Shown: positions 29,701-36,807 of the stretch, in pieces | How the letters are laid out: the number at the start of each line of letters is the position of its first letter | How positions within the stretch are numbered: position 1 is the stretch's first letter | Source: a virus | Reading direction: 5' to 3' (one strand) | IMG/VR virus record: IMGVR_UViG_3300047564_004503 | Span: 1 to 36,807 of that record | Length of the DNA: 36,807 bases | Notes under the pieces: model-generated | Databases searched by the model: none | What the model was told of the DNA's origin: nothing | Seen by the model: only the letters and a program-made list of their open reading frames with translations | Translations under genes and position numbers: made by a program

Positions 29701-31294
29701 TACATTAACTGTTTTAGATACTTTTACTGATTCATTCTCAGCTTGGCAGTTCGGTGAAATGGACTATATCGATTCAGTTAAATCTCTTCAAGATGGATCT
29801 AGAACTAGATTCCCATTATTTTACAATGGGGAGTTACTTAGTTTTGAAACAGATAGTGAAGATCAACAGTCTGTTGAAATTGATTTAGGTCCAATTCTGA
29901 TCATTTTTGTAAATGGAGTTCCATTGACACATGGCGACACATACTTCTTTGAGGGAGGATCCTCATTTAGATTTAGTAGCCCACCATTACCTGAAGATAA
30001 TATTTCAATATTCTTCTACAGAGGAAGTAAGGACATTGACAGTAAATTATTCACTGTTTTTGAGTCAATAAAACCAGGTGATGACTTGCAAATTTTTGAG
30101 AACGAAGCTTCTGCTTCAATAACAACGACACAGAGTACTAGAACAGTTTTTAGTATTTCTTCATCTGATAGACTTGAAACTAATTTATATTCTGATCTTG
30201 GTATTGATGATTTAAATTATAAACCAATTAGTTGGTCTAAACAAAAAACTGACTTAGTTATTTCTGGAGATATAGTTTATAAGTCAAGGGATAGTTTAAT
30301 TGGTCAAATTTATCCAACAGCAAAAGTAATAAGAGACGTTAAAAATAACGATAACCAAATATTTGTTGACGATGCACAGTTCTTTAAATATGAAGAGAAT
30401 ACGACTTCTGGTTATGTTTTACCTCTTGAGCCAATTATTAATCAAGAATTTGATTTCATACTGGTAGACTCAATTGATCCGGTTTCTGCAGCAATAACTG
30501 CTACAGTATCATCTGGTTCTACAATTGTAAATAATTTAACTATTACCAATTCAGGTTCTGGGTATATATCGACTGCATCAATAAAAATTGCAGCACCATC
30601 AGACATTACTCCAGGAATTGGTTCAACTGCAAGAGCTACTGTTTCAATTAATAATGGTTCAATATCTTCAGTAACAATAATTAGTGCAGGATATGGATAT
30701 ACTGAAACAAATCCACCAAAAGTAATTGTTTCATATCCTAATCCAATATATGAAATTTTCAATACTGCAACTTTTGTTGAGGGATTTTCTGGAATTATTA
30801 CTGGGATAGGAACAACTACAGGAACTTCTGGGCATCCACTAGCAATTAAATTTGATTTAAATGTTTCAAGTCCATACTTCTTCCCATCTGGAATAAGCAC
30901 ACAATATCCAATTTACATCTATGATACTTTTGTTGGTAAAGGTGTAACTTCTGTTTATCAAAATAATTCCAACGTTGTTGGTGTTGGAACAACCTATATT
31001 GACAATATTTACAATATAGGACAACTAAACTATGTTTCTATTGGAGATACGAGTGCATCTATCCTATGTAATGTAAATTCAAATACAAACATTGTTGGAA
31101 TAAGTACAAAGGGTGATTTTTGTGGAAGATTTTCATGGGGAAGAATTTTTGGTTTTTCTAGAGTTCCAGAAGATAGTGTTTCAATAGGTGTAAGTGGTAA
31201 AACTGTCAATTCAGGTTTAACAACATTCCCAACGATTCAAAGGAGAGGTTATGGAATTAGAGAAACTGGTGGTTTACTAGACGACCTAGGATAG
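17756..31294 (+). CDS. Giant baseplate structural protein at the gp7 position (4512 aa)
   Basis: It lies between gp6 and gp8, where T4 has gp7 (1032 aa), and starts 1 nt after gp6. The first 250 residues look unique (for example YKSKGTEASFDILFKILYNEKP near 205). The rest is built of repeats: at least 13 copies of a GxGY beta unit (near residues 761, 949, 1136, 1173, 1424, 2233, 2275, 2311, 3650, 3952, 4263 and 4309), at least four TGDxVxY...VGL...Y.V..D..F.L units (about 626, 977, 1997, 3141), and many VGIGSTT motifs. It is probably an elongated baseplate or fibre protein built of beta domains. It is about four times longer than T4 gp7, and uninterrupted over 13.5 kb. Confidence 0.75.
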   Translation: MIQTGFDTRIKIQQIVENQLPEFILDESPKTVDFLKQYYISQEYQSGPVDIGENLDKYIKVELLDPEIIGTNTKLTADITSESDVISVESTKGYPNTYGLFKIDNEIITYTGITTNSFTGCVRGFSGISSYHDSLDQGELVFETTSSDSHVQNSTVVNLSKLFLTEFYNKLRYTFTPGLENYNFVPELNSGTFISRAKDFYKSKGTEASFDILFKILYNEKPKIVNLEQYVIKPSSANYIKRKIVVISPISGNPVNLIGQGIKKSTNDQATGSVSNVEAISRNGQLYYKLDLYIDNEGDSGVDGVFSVTPQTRTIEKVSIGSSVITVDSTISFGETGKLVVDDNTITYEYKTINQFLGCVGVDPEIEIGSNITSDEYYYGYENGDKNKEVRFRLTSIISKFVPKNTFILANVGELISVGGVGKEIKNPPVNKKYSEIFSNSLIYNTTSRYFVKYVGSNTFDTQTIVDKSSLKVGDEVEILIRGTQNIVSSEGCTVSSIPTLNRIILTNLLDKDGLAFNPGDPSKSYFNLDLDIRRKLKKASSSGTNIEFGNNVLCNIQNVYTDDNNDLYIASNSLPEYPITNSIFELTIPEISSQYITNRDTVKEQYTSITFDFSPGSENFSKGFSSVPFLTGDKIYYTPGNSPIVGLKEGEYYIKVLDSSTIRLYDSLSFVDIDDYIEIDIPINPQDCLGAHTFSLSIQKGKKIFPQKILKKFPNNQTSRLNPGKETVSGATGILINGVEILNYKFVDKVYYGPIKSAKIVSGGEGYDVINPPEINISNEVGNGAKIQPVVSGSFKDVLIDLQEFDLDKIVSIGVSGGNGSGAVFEPIIEARSRKVYFKGNNIDLINEVVLFDSPHYFFDGEPIVYSSNSNSPLGIGNFKGSNASSGKFLKNSNIYYPKVINSKSIILYPSLLDYNSGINTVGFTTINAFGTHLFQTLNNKKYLTKIKVVDSGSGYTNRKLIVKPAGISTENHTISFKNHGFKTGETVIYNYQSTPIVGLSSNTEYKVLVLDNDSFRLSDCGIGCTNLENFNLEKYSKIYSKGTGYQYFSYPEIKVNISINSGIVTFREVVGVITATPVVRGEIIDAYVYEEGQNYGSDVINLNKKPIIKVIPGNGAEIVPVLSLGSIINTQINFGGINYSSVPDLVVEGDGSGASLRAVVKNKRIVEVRILNPGIGYSYAKIKIVSPGKNAIIDVFLRDLTVNLTSRFGNDLIYGDNSLQYFTLGYNSQVRSSLGDDSETTLAHSPIIGWAYDGNPIYGSFGLSDPNDSASSPKRLVSSYQLDASSVTNRPSIFPEGFFVEDYVYTNSGDLDECNGRYTKTPEFPDGIYAYFTTTKSAGSQIIPSFPYFIGNRYRNEYVEENKTLNQSFDFNNSSLLRNTFPYKANDLYASNDGFIESFENTNQSSIIESTLKGVIDGFEILNAGTDYRVGDSVVFKEDVTGSGLDVKVNTVDGKEILDIKTTLNSYDNVVLKKTNKDEIQIKVSPYHNFDNADYVNISGLTSGLNILNKTYQIGVTSFRTVISKDILSNSQPGIITDIYVSNIPETVSIGSSIKINSEIFGIIDIIKNQNILRVRRSQSDNSYVGVNTVVVDYLPDTFTIKETVDDFDSSFTKQFFFNPQESVGVSTIVGAAVTSLYSISGKTSVGIGTTSSTPLIRNLVGSSIYLQNHKIKTGDLIRFSKPINADYFSVESGIVTTGISTFRIPLSESDINSQTFYAINNGGDFIGLSTEYGPVGQNLLLGLYGKKYTGYFADSLTFFNSSNDTGITTNIHQLDSYGLSDTNFSWQFFGYYKSTNTGINTITVTSTGSAYLWLGSSAISGFTTNNALVSAPGTGTKTAVGSTSLIKDKYYPIRIVSGRNAAGTLTVKAESVGIGSTTSFIFYNTQEVLTLSTEPKPLVFLNRGSSNVFDYQIQTVDNQVLGKVNRIEAKVSVSTDHGLKIGDTVTLTVEPNKSIGIGTTSPLAIKLDSFTNKIINQTTNIEPSGINTNNNIIQVPNHIFKTGDKVLYNSTTTVASGLSTGTYFVLVVDKDNIQLSETYKSLEINPPKVVSFGGTIGGSGQTISKINPELNPIIGNNLSIDLSDDSLRGYNFKLFSDKEFQREFISIANTNSFSVSGVGSVGYSGSQLTLKYSNDLPKTLFYSLEKSGEVISPDNSVKNASQINYIKSSYSGEYKVSEIGINTVSSSSTTFTVNLLETPESLSYDNEDCSTIKYSTSSKTALGPINNVKVLSTGSNYTNLPSFETVDSQTGVGAFISPTTSTIGKIVETKLFNQGYEYSSDKTLRPFSKKIFKCSIKNYQYLEDVTVTSGGSGYLGAPDIIFADKTGEIRLTESLLEAKYEPNTVTDVNIINKPYGTSSNPLDFVVAAVNNTNGVSVDTAQASSVGIVTCTLTTPVLGFSQNVFNVGEKVFVEGIKRDDDSGTGINSVELGFNFFEVVSYSNTIPAVVELDISNYTNDPGSISFIQDSFASIIKASSYPTFSITLSPVNLSPFVDGEKLKILVNNNFIDSDLILKSFDSGIVLIEGNDDLRKGTIVRGSSSGALATISEIFTRDGIFETDYSTEIVYNWVDDIGKLSDNVQFIFDSDYYQNLSYSIRSSLQYENLNAEVNSLLHPAGFKNFADTQIEMSAESGDRINGLDQSTFIYDLQEEKRVDTINNYVFGIDYSVNTTLNASKFIKLKNKKLSSYIKCITNRALQIDDISTQFTNNDTPAPGYADLFITDSTDNYGQYLIQITNSVGAVAQLTDVVIIVNNNNDVFTLQKASLTNAVPKIGEIDGFIDDFQNFRVRFDPIDPFNEDYDIKTIKTSVPNTSSTGIGSTSIGFVNIQTSSKFVSSGITTSILEFDANYRNIVATVQLTDLTTNTICFAEAYIVYDGTDTYITRYDYETYSRTTNFSNEFLGDLIPSVDDGVLRLNYLNDTDNSIRINTRATVFGPTSLGIGTFYFVDNGQPFDSVRSARYESKFTQTSASSSVGIVTYSRQEISSFRAKVCVSVGSSSELHQFLVLDVYEGFGATYTTQYPLLSINDYATGIGTFGIEKDDFNYTFKFYKNPQLGTANVEIKYFAEAFYNLYETINIPEPLVLGPSIDTFVLDFYNGAQANRINRLDYDANYEGIPIFEKRFNPANETRVNYANGTITIPNHFYQTGEELRYTPDTSFVGFAVTAMGIGATANYVGVVTNKLPSVVYPIRLDNNNFKLSTRRDYAQAGIFVTFTDPGLGNYHSLSMTEQLTKTLLVIDTVVQSPVTYCLVDHRLKYNTNIVSGGLGIGAGNTAFALSGISSVKPTDLLKIDDELIRVNIVGVGETSGALVTGLGTFYIVQATRGYAGTLATSHTNESLASLYRGSYNVVGNKIWFTEPPRGNAVTERDSANLLQPKSSFSGRVFLRQDYTSNALYDDISETFTGTDERYVLTSLGVNTTGIGSTGGNGLIFINSIFQAPITDNNSLGNFEVEDNAAVGITSIIFTGITSSNGSLIISDSDVTQNQLPRGGLIVSLGSSLGIGYALPVGIGSTSVDVKVTSGSISSIGFTTSFIVGFAFTGTIGITSTIITGVTTNSIKVGQEIRAVGVVTTGITRVSSIGIGTVTLNQRSLNLTGLSTTFEVRAGVEYGSGYFGTVSIGFSDSTGSGAIVYGTIGAGGSISGFVIENGGTGYTNPTPIIPEPSYSNLPVIGVSRLSTGSTTETGTGLLLDIAVTGQREPTPLSGRLADASRLIEGNKELIAEESVGRMLDQFPGFSVPNGNQNCVDDIVDVLEAISYNLQYGGNNQVYDAAKIYIDNDYLSGEETQSVFAFVQARDIAIQAMRNVGIGTTKSGTVGITTTIITGINTIGISTGRQVRFIPGIITNGTTITRIGVGSIFITPTSVNTVGIATTVTISQYSNIQQFVDYTVEGDISGLPGAYTSGDCADVASAIGSFVGIITAAISSDTLPTNKVGIVSAYGEVTSFSIKRPGYGFQVGDVFKPVGLVTAKGLSKPVYEFTLTVLDTFTDSFSAWQFGEMDYIDSVKSLQDGSRTRFPLFYNGELLSFETDSEDQQSVEIDLGPILIIFVNGVPLTHGDTYFFEGGSSFRFSSPPLPEDNISIFFYRGSKDIDSKLFTVFESIKPGDDLQIFENEASASITTTQSTRTVFSISSSDRLETNLYSDLGIDDLNYKPISWSKQKTDLVISGDIVYKSRDSLIGQIYPTAKVIRDVKNNDNQIFVDDAQFFKYEENTTSGYVLPLEPIINQEFDFILVDSIDPVSAAITATVSSGSTIVNNLTITNSGSGYISTASIKIAAPSDITPGIGSTARATVSINNGSISSVTIISAGYGYTETNPPKVIVSYPNPIYEIFNTATFVEGFSGIITGIGTTTGTSGHPLAIKFDLNVSSPYFFPSGISTQYPIYIYDTFVGKGVTSVYQNNSNVVGVGTTYIDNIYNIGQLNYVSIGDTSASILCNVNSNTNIVGISTKGDFCGRFSWGRIFGFSRVPEDSVSIGVSGKTVNSGLTTFPTIQRRGYGIRETGGLLDDLG

Positions 31295-31302
31295 TATAAA
31301 TA
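31295..31302 (+). promoter_or_regulatory. T4-type late promoter
   Basis: TATAAATA directly after the stop of the giant gene and 35 nt before the gp8 ATG. It matches the late promoter at 15393. Confidence 0.75.
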
Positions 31303-31337
31303 TAGATAAGTAAAATTAAAGTTATTACTATAATAGA

Positions 31338-32912
31338 ATGGCAGCTCTTGTAACAGACCAATTTAGAATTTTTAACGCAGGTAACTTTGTAAATTCTATT
31401 GCCGACCCTTCAAATTCATATTATCTTTTTGTTGGTCTTCCAAATCCAGATATAGTAGGATTTGGAAGAACATCTGACTGGGATGTTAATACTCCCAGTC
31501 CTATAGACTCATTTAACAATTTAAATCATAATAAGAGCACTATTCTTTTTGGAAAAAAACTTACTAGTGAAAATGTAAGAAGAGTCATTAGAAGAATTGA
31601 TTGGGTGAGAGGAACAAAATATGAGATGTATAGGCATGATTATAACATTTTTAACCAAACTCCTATTTCACAGTCTCCCAGATTATATGCAGCAAATTAT
31701 TATGTAATAAACTCCGACTACAAGGTTTACATATGCATAAGTAATGGATCATCTGGAATAACAACTGGAGGAAATGCTTCTCAGGATGAGCCAACTTTTA
31801 CTGATTTAGAACCATCTCCCGCTGGAGAAAGTGGTGATGGATACTTATGGAAATATCTGTTTAGCGTATCTCCATCGGATATTGTTAAATTTGATTCAAC
31901 TGAATATATTACAGTTCCGAATGATTGGGAATCTACAACAGACCCACAAATTTCATTAGTTCGTGACAATGGAGACTCATCAATTAATCAAAATCAAATT
32001 AAAAAAGTTTATTTAGATTCTCCAGGATTTGGGTATGCCGGTGGAGAAGCACAAAAATTTAACATTTATGGTGATGGTACGGGAGGTTCTGTCATACTTG
32101 ATGTTGACTCTTTGGGTCAAATTGGTAATGTGAGAGTTGCCTCTGGTGGGAAAGATTACAGTTATGGAATAGTTGATTTATCGACTATTAATGCATCTGC
32201 AACAAAATCTGCAAGACTAATTCCAATAATACCCCCATCTAAGGGGCATGGATATGACATTTATCAGGAGTTAGGAACAGATAAAGTATTAGTTTATGCA
32301 AGATTTGATAATTCGACTAAAGACTTTCCAGTAGATACTAAATTTGCTCAGGTTGGAATAATTAAAAATCCAGTTTCATTTGGGTCTACTTTTGTATATA
32401 CTAGTAATGATTTTTCTGGAACATATTCATTAAAATTAGATAAAAATTCAGTAACAGGTACAGTACAAGTTGGTGATGTAATAAGACAGACTGTATTTCA
32501 GGGTGGAGGGTTTGCAATTGGAACTGCATTTGGATATGTTGCTTCATATGATGTGGAAACCGGTGTTTTAAAGTATATTCAAGATAGAAATCTTTATTTT
32601 AATCCAACCTTAAATGATCAAACAGATTGGAAAGAATTTAGTACAAATTCAAATGTATTAGAATTTGAATCAACTACAAACACAATAACTACACCTGGTG
32701 GTTTTAGTGGAACAATAGACATTGGATATAGTGGAATTACAACAGCACTCAGTACTGGAAAAATAGTTAATCTATCAGTACAGTTTGATAAAGGTTTGGC
32801 AAATCCTGAGATAAATAAAACATCGGGTGACATAATTTACCTAGATAATAGGCCAATAGTTTCTAGAAACTCTAGACAAAAAGAAGACATCAAAATTATC
32901 CTGGAATTTTAA
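31338..32912 (+). CDS. 8: Baseplate wedge protein gp8 (524 aa)
   Basis: It has the gp8 hallmarks: FRIFNAGNFVNSI and NSYYLFVGLPNP at the N-terminus, YYVINSDYKVYICISNGSSG, then EPTFTDLEPSP and DGYLWKYLFSV. At 524 residues it is longer than T4 gp8 (334). The extra C-terminal part contains the same GxGY unit as the giant protein (PGFGYAGGEAQKF, then VASGGKDYSYGIVDL), so the two may share a module. It has its own late promoter. No Shine-Dalgarno is evident. Confidence 0.85.
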   Translation: MAALVTDQFRIFNAGNFVNSIADPSNSYYLFVGLPNPDIVGFGRTSDWDVNTPSPIDSFNNLNHNKSTILFGKKLTSENVRRVIRRIDWVRGTKYEMYRHDYNIFNQTPISQSPRLYAANYYVINSDYKVYICISNGSSGITTGGNASQDEPTFTDLEPSPAGESGDGYLWKYLFSVSPSDIVKFDSTEYITVPNDWESTTDPQISLVRDNGDSSINQNQIKKVYLDSPGFGYAGGEAQKFNIYGDGTGGSVILDVDSLGQIGNVRVASGGKDYSYGIVDLSTINASATKSARLIPIIPPSKGHGYDIYQELGTDKVLVYARFDNSTKDFPVDTKFAQVGIIKNPVSFGSTFVYTSNDFSGTYSLKLDKNSVTGTVQVGDVIRQTVFQGGGFAIGTAFGYVASYDVETGVLKYIQDRNLYFNPTLNDQTDWKEFSTNSNVLEFESTTNTITTPGGFSGTIDIGYSGITTALSTGKIVNLSVQFDKGLANPEINKTSGDIIYLDNRPIVSRNSRQKEDIKIILEF

Positions 32913-32915
32913 AAA

Positions 32916-35900
32916 ATGGCTCAAAAAACTAATTTAAATGTTAGTCCTTATTATGACGATTTTGATTCGGATAAAGACTTTTATAAAGTCCTATTTAATC
33001 CAGGAAGACCAATACAGGCTAGAGAATTAAGTACATTACAATCTATTCTCCAAAACCAAATTGAAAGTTTTGGTAAAAATATTTTCAAAGATGGGAGCAT
33101 GGTTGTTCCTGGAAATATTGTTTATGATGGAGAGTTTTTTGCAGTAAAATTAAATCAAATAAATTTTGGTGCGGATATTCAATTATATTTGGATAAGGTA
33201 GTTGGTAAAAAAATTAGAGGATTAACATCTGGAATTAGTGCTACAGTACAAAAAGTCATATACCCAGAATTTGGAACTGATATAGAAGATATTACAATTT
33301 TTGTAAAATATCAATCATCTGGATTTGATTTTACAAATGCACCATTTACACAGGGTGAAGAGTTATCTTGTGACGATGATATATTATTCAATGTTACAAC
33401 CATATCTGCGGGAACTCCTTTTGCATCAGTAAAGTCAGAAAATGCATTATTTACGGGTTCTGCAGTTTCTATTGATGAGGGAATTTATTTTATAAGAGGA
33501 TTTTTTGCTAGAGTTGGAAGACAGACAATTATTTTAGATCCATATACTAACACCCCAACATACAGAGTTGGATTAAGAATATCTGAAGATATAGTTACTG
33601 CAAAAGATGATCCATCCCTTTTTGATAATGCAAAAGGATTTTCTAATTTTGCAGCTCCAGGATCTGATAGATTTAGAATTTCTTTAACTCTTACAAAAAA
33701 AGAAATAGATGATTTTAACGACACCGACTTTGTAGAATTAGTTAGAGTTAGAAATGGATCTATTGAAAAAATAGAGACAAAGACAAATTATAATGTTATC
33801 AAAGATTACATTGCACAAAGAACTTATGATGAGTCTGGTAACTATTCATTAGAACCTTTTCAAGTAACGGTACATAATTCATTAAATGATAGGTTAGGTA
33901 GTGATGGATTATTCTTTTCAGATGAAAAAACAAACGATGGAAATACTCCATCATCAGATTTAATGTGTTTGAAGGTATCTCCAGGAAAGGCATATGTTCG
34001 TGGTTATGATATTGAAAAACCAGGAACAACTATAATTGATGTACCAAAACCTAGAGAAACAAAAAAATCTGAAGTAACAAACACTTCATTTTTAGTTGGA
34101 AACATTGTGAGAGTAAACAATGTTTCCGGAGCTCCAAGGAACAGAGCAACAATAGAATTTTATAATCAAAGAAAAAATTCTACTACGGCATCAACTGGAA
34201 CAAAAATAGGTGACGCAAGAATTTATTCATGTTCCTTAACTGATTCCACATACAGTGGAGCATCTTCTACATTTGATTTGTCCCTATTCGATGTACAAAC
34301 ATATACAGAAATAACTTTAAATCAACCTTTAAGTTCTACAGAGTTACCATCTACTTCATTTATCAAAGGGCAGAGTAGCGCCGCAAGTGGATATGCAGTT
34401 AATGCAGGTGGAAATTCTTCTGTTATTATGCTTCGCCAAACATCAGGTTCATTCCAGTTAAATGAACAAATTACTATCAATGGATTGGATAGGGTTTCCA
34501 GAACAATAACCAGAATTAAAGTTTATTCATTTTCTGATATTCGTTCAGTTTTTCAAGGAACTTCAACTGGTTTTCCAATTGCTTTCGTAGCAGATGCAGT
34601 ATTAACACCTTCCATCCCAAGTGGATTTACTTCGGATGATCTTTTTACTATCAACACAAATGGACTTATCCAATCATCAGGTAAGTTTTTTACAGGAATA
34701 AAAACAGATTCTATTATAAGATATCAAAGAGTTGGTTTTAATACTGATGTATATAATAGGGTAACCGCAGTTTCTGCGGATAGTAGAACAATAACTGTTG
34801 GAACTGTTCCAAACGTTTCTGGAGTTTCTGTAGGTGAATTACCAACTTCACAAATTCAAGTTCCAATCACATTGGCAGAACCATCTATTCGTAATACAGA
34901 TACTGGATTATTTGTGAAATTGCCGAATGATAATATCTCTTCAGTAGATTTTAGTGATTCATCTTTATCTGTTATTGATCAAATAACGGGTGAAACTACG
35001 GATGCTAGTGGAATAATGACTTTTAATATCAGTAATATCAGTGCTGGTATTAGTAGTGCATTTTTCAAATCATTTGAAAATAGAAGATATACTGTTTACT
35101 ATTCTGATGGTACAATAGAACCACTAACATCAGATCAATTCAGTTTAAGTGGAAATACAGTAACCATTAGCGGTTTGAATGCCAACCAGACTAATGTTGT
35201 TGTAAACATAGCATTAACCAAAAATGGTGTCGTCAATAAAATTAAAAAGTATACTAAAAGTACAACTATTTCAGTAAACTTATCAAAATATCCAGAGTCT
35301 GGAGTAGGACTTAGCACTTCAGTTGTTGATGGATTAGAATTTAACCCATATTATGGATTAAGAGTTCAAGATGAAGAAATTTCACTGAGATATCCAGATG
35401 TAGAAGATGTAATTGCAATATACGAATCTCTTGATGAGAATGAACCAATATTAGATAATCTGTCATTTAGTTCTATAACTAATATTGAGGCAAATTCAAT
35501 CATCGGTGAAAATATTATAGGAAAAGAAAGTAAAACCGTTGCCAGAATTGTCTCCAAACCAGACTCAAATTCTGTTAGAGTTGTTTACTTGAATCCATCT
35601 AGATTTAATTTATTTGAAAAAGTAACTTTTGAAGATTCCAATATTGAAGCAGAAATTACAGCAATAACTGTTGGGTCTTATAAAGATATAACGCAAAGGT
35701 ACATATTAGACAGAGGGCAAACTGCTAATTATTATGATTATTCTAAAATAATTAGAATTTCTGGATCTCAACCAGCTAGAAAACTACTTGTTGTTTTTGA
35801 TCATTATACAATTCCAACTTCAGATTTTGGAGACTTGTTTAGTGTTTCAAGTTATCCAGAAGAAAATTATGAGAATTATATTCCATATCTTCCTAATAAT

Positions 35901-36807
35901 GTAAGAGCAACTGATGTTCTAGATTTTAGACCATATCCAACTCCCTTTACTGGAACATCAGCATCACCATTTGATTTTAGTCAGAGATCATTTGGCACAA
36001 ATCCAAAATTAATTTTAGGTTCAAACGAAACTAGTTTGTTATCATACGAGTATTACTTAGGAAGAGTTGATAAACTTTCCTTAGACAAAAATGGTAACTT
36101 CGTAGTTACTCAAGGAATTTCTGCAGAAAGACCAAGAGAACCCCAGTCACCAAATGAGTCGATGGATATTGCTACATTTACATATCCTCCATATTTCTAT
36201 AATGCTCGTGGGGCAGCTATTGTTTTAAAGGACAATAGAAGATATACAATGAGAGATATTGGTGAAATTGAAGATAGAGTAGAAACTTTAGAGATACAAA
36301 CTTCATTATCACTATTAGAAGTTCAAACTCAATCTCTGCAAACACAAGATGCACTTGGATTTGATAGATTTAAATCTGGATTTTTTGTCGATAATTTCAA
36401 TGATACTAATTACATTGATTTAAGAAGCTCTTCAATACAAGTAAATCGTAATGCATCTGAATTATCACCAATCGTTGCTAGAAATAGTTTAAAGAGTCAA
36501 TTAGCACCATCCGTAGCACTTAGTCCAGAAACTTTAGATTTTGGTACTGACTTTGAATTATCAGATCCTAATGTTAAGAAAACTGGGAATGCCGTAACTC
36601 TAGCATACACAGAAACTCCTTGGATTGAGCAAAAATTTGCAACTAGAGTTGAAAATATCAATCCATTCCACGTAGTTAATTACACTGCAGTTATTGAACT
36701 AACTCCAAAAACCGATACGTGGATTAGAACTATTCAATTAGCAGATAGAAATGTTGAGAGAAGAACTCAAGTTAACGCTGCTTTTGCAAATGAAACTGTG
36801 TGGACAC
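32916..36807 (+). CDS. Baseplate/tail structural protein, DUF4815-like, 3' end outside the window (at least 1297 aa)
   Basis: ATG 32916 is 3 nt after the gp8 stop. No stop is seen to the window end. The N-terminus (YYDDFDSDKDFYKVLFNPG, then RPIQARELSTLQSILQNQIES) is the typical start of DUF4815 phage structural proteins, often found downstream of gp8 in cyanophages. The middle has beta-rich modules and RRYTMRDIGEIEDRVETLE (near residue 1110) suggests a coiled coil. It may attach fibres or link the baseplate to them, as gp10 does in T4. That role is inferred. Confidence 0.8.
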   Translation, partial: MAQKTNLNVSPYYDDFDSDKDFYKVLFNPGRPIQARELSTLQSILQNQIESFGKNIFKDGSMVVPGNIVYDGEFFAVKLNQINFGADIQLYLDKVVGKKIRGLTSGISATVQKVIYPEFGTDIEDITIFVKYQSSGFDFTNAPFTQGEELSCDDDILFNVTTISAGTPFASVKSENALFTGSAVSIDEGIYFIRGFFARVGRQTIILDPYTNTPTYRVGLRISEDIVTAKDDPSLFDNAKGFSNFAAPGSDRFRISLTLTKKEIDDFNDTDFVELVRVRNGSIEKIETKTNYNVIKDYIAQRTYDESGNYSLEPFQVTVHNSLNDRLGSDGLFFSDEKTNDGNTPSSDLMCLKVSPGKAYVRGYDIEKPGTTIIDVPKPRETKKSEVTNTSFLVGNIVRVNNVSGAPRNRATIEFYNQRKNSTTASTGTKIGDARIYSCSLTDSTYSGASSTFDLSLFDVQTYTEITLNQPLSSTELPSTSFIKGQSSAASGYAVNAGGNSSVIMLRQTSGSFQLNEQITINGLDRVSRTITRIKVYSFSDIRSVFQGTSTGFPIAFVADAVLTPSIPSGFTSDDLFTINTNGLIQSSGKFFTGIKTDSIIRYQRVGFNTDVYNRVTAVSADSRTITVGTVPNVSGVSVGELPTSQIQVPITLAEPSIRNTDTGLFVKLPNDNISSVDFSDSSLSVIDQITGETTDASGIMTFNISNISAGISSAFFKSFENRRYTVYYSDGTIEPLTSDQFSLSGNTVTISGLNANQTNVVVNIALTKNGVVNKIKKYTKSTTISVNLSKYPESGVGLSTSVVDGLEFNPYYGLRVQDEEISLRYPDVEDVIAIYESLDENEPILDNLSFSSITNIEANSIIGENIIGKESKTVARIVSKPDSNSVRVVYLNPSRFNLFEKVTFEDSNIEAEITAITVGSYKDITQRYILDRGQTANYYDYSKIIRISGSQPARKLLVVFDHYTIPTSDFGDLFSVSSYPEENYENYIPYLPNNVRATDVLDFRPYPTPFTGTSASPFDFSQRSFGTNPKLILGSNETSLLSYEYYLGRVDKLSLDKNGNFVVTQGISAERPREPQSPNESMDIATFTYPPYFYNARGAAIVLKDNRRYTMRDIGEIEDRVETLEIQTSLSLLEVQTQSLQTQDALGFDRFKSGFFVDNFNDTNYIDLRSSSIQVNRNASELSPIVARNSLKSQLAPSVALSPETLDFGTDFELSDPNVKKTGNAVTLAYTETPWIEQKFATRVENINPFHVVNYTAVIELTPKTDTWIRTIQLADRNVERRTQVNAAFANETVWT

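Noticed and set aside
28219-30900. Several minus-strand frames opposite the giant gene
   Set aside because: They are shadow frames of repeat-rich coding DNA with Val/Ile/Pro-rich nonsense composition.

Overview
This window looks like part of the genome of a T4-like cyanophage (a myovirus of marine Synechococcus or a relative). The evidence is a gp25-gp6-(gp7 position)-gp8 baseplate wedge block, T4-type late promoters (TATAAATA) before it, a phage SpeD, and a long tract of very small plus-strand genes of the kind seen in cyanophage early regions. I see no tRNA, rRNA, CRISPR array or insertion sequence. All genes are on the plus strand except one GIY-YIG endonuclease gene.

The window has two parts. 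Positions 1 to about 12,670 have moderate to high G+C. They hold about 35 small genes, mostly 40-150 codons and of unknown function, in many short transcription units. Recognisable products are a SprT-like metallopeptidase, a secreted glycine-zipper protein, a GIY-YIG endonuclease, an ArdA-like antirestriction protein, a ligase-like nucleotidyltransferase and a PD-(D/E)XK (MutH/MvaI-like) nuclease. From about 12,670 the DNA is clearly AT-rich. It carries an AbrB-like protein, a glycosyltransferase, small conserved proteins, a SET-domain protein, SpeD, and then the baseplate genes, including one 4,512-residue protein. The last gene (DUF4815-like) runs off the window.

The main discovery candidate is a family of near-identical promoters in the small-gene part. 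Eleven sites have a palindrome TGTGMCA-N10-TGGCACA, and three more have only the right half. In every one the right half ends 28-30 nt before a TATAAT-like -10 hexamer, and no TTGACA -35 is evident. The palindrome usually overlaps the end of the preceding gene, twice lying fully inside coding sequence. The spacer often holds a GC-rich hairpin, and the transcript often begins with an A/C-rich leader lacking a Shine-Dalgarno sequence. This looks like an early regulon with one shared DNA-binding activator or repressor.

A second candidate is the 456-bp noncoding region at 5,796-6,251. It has two 14-bp direct repeats, four tandem cyanobacterial-type DnaA boxes (TGTGGAAAA), and a cluster of CTCGWCGAG palindromes placed around the promoter of an extremely acidic Asp/Tyr-rich 49-residue protein. 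It could combine a replication origin with an autoregulated operator. A third candidate is a free-standing RNA of about 110 nt (8,017-8,126) between a consensus sigma70 promoter and a strong intrinsic terminator.
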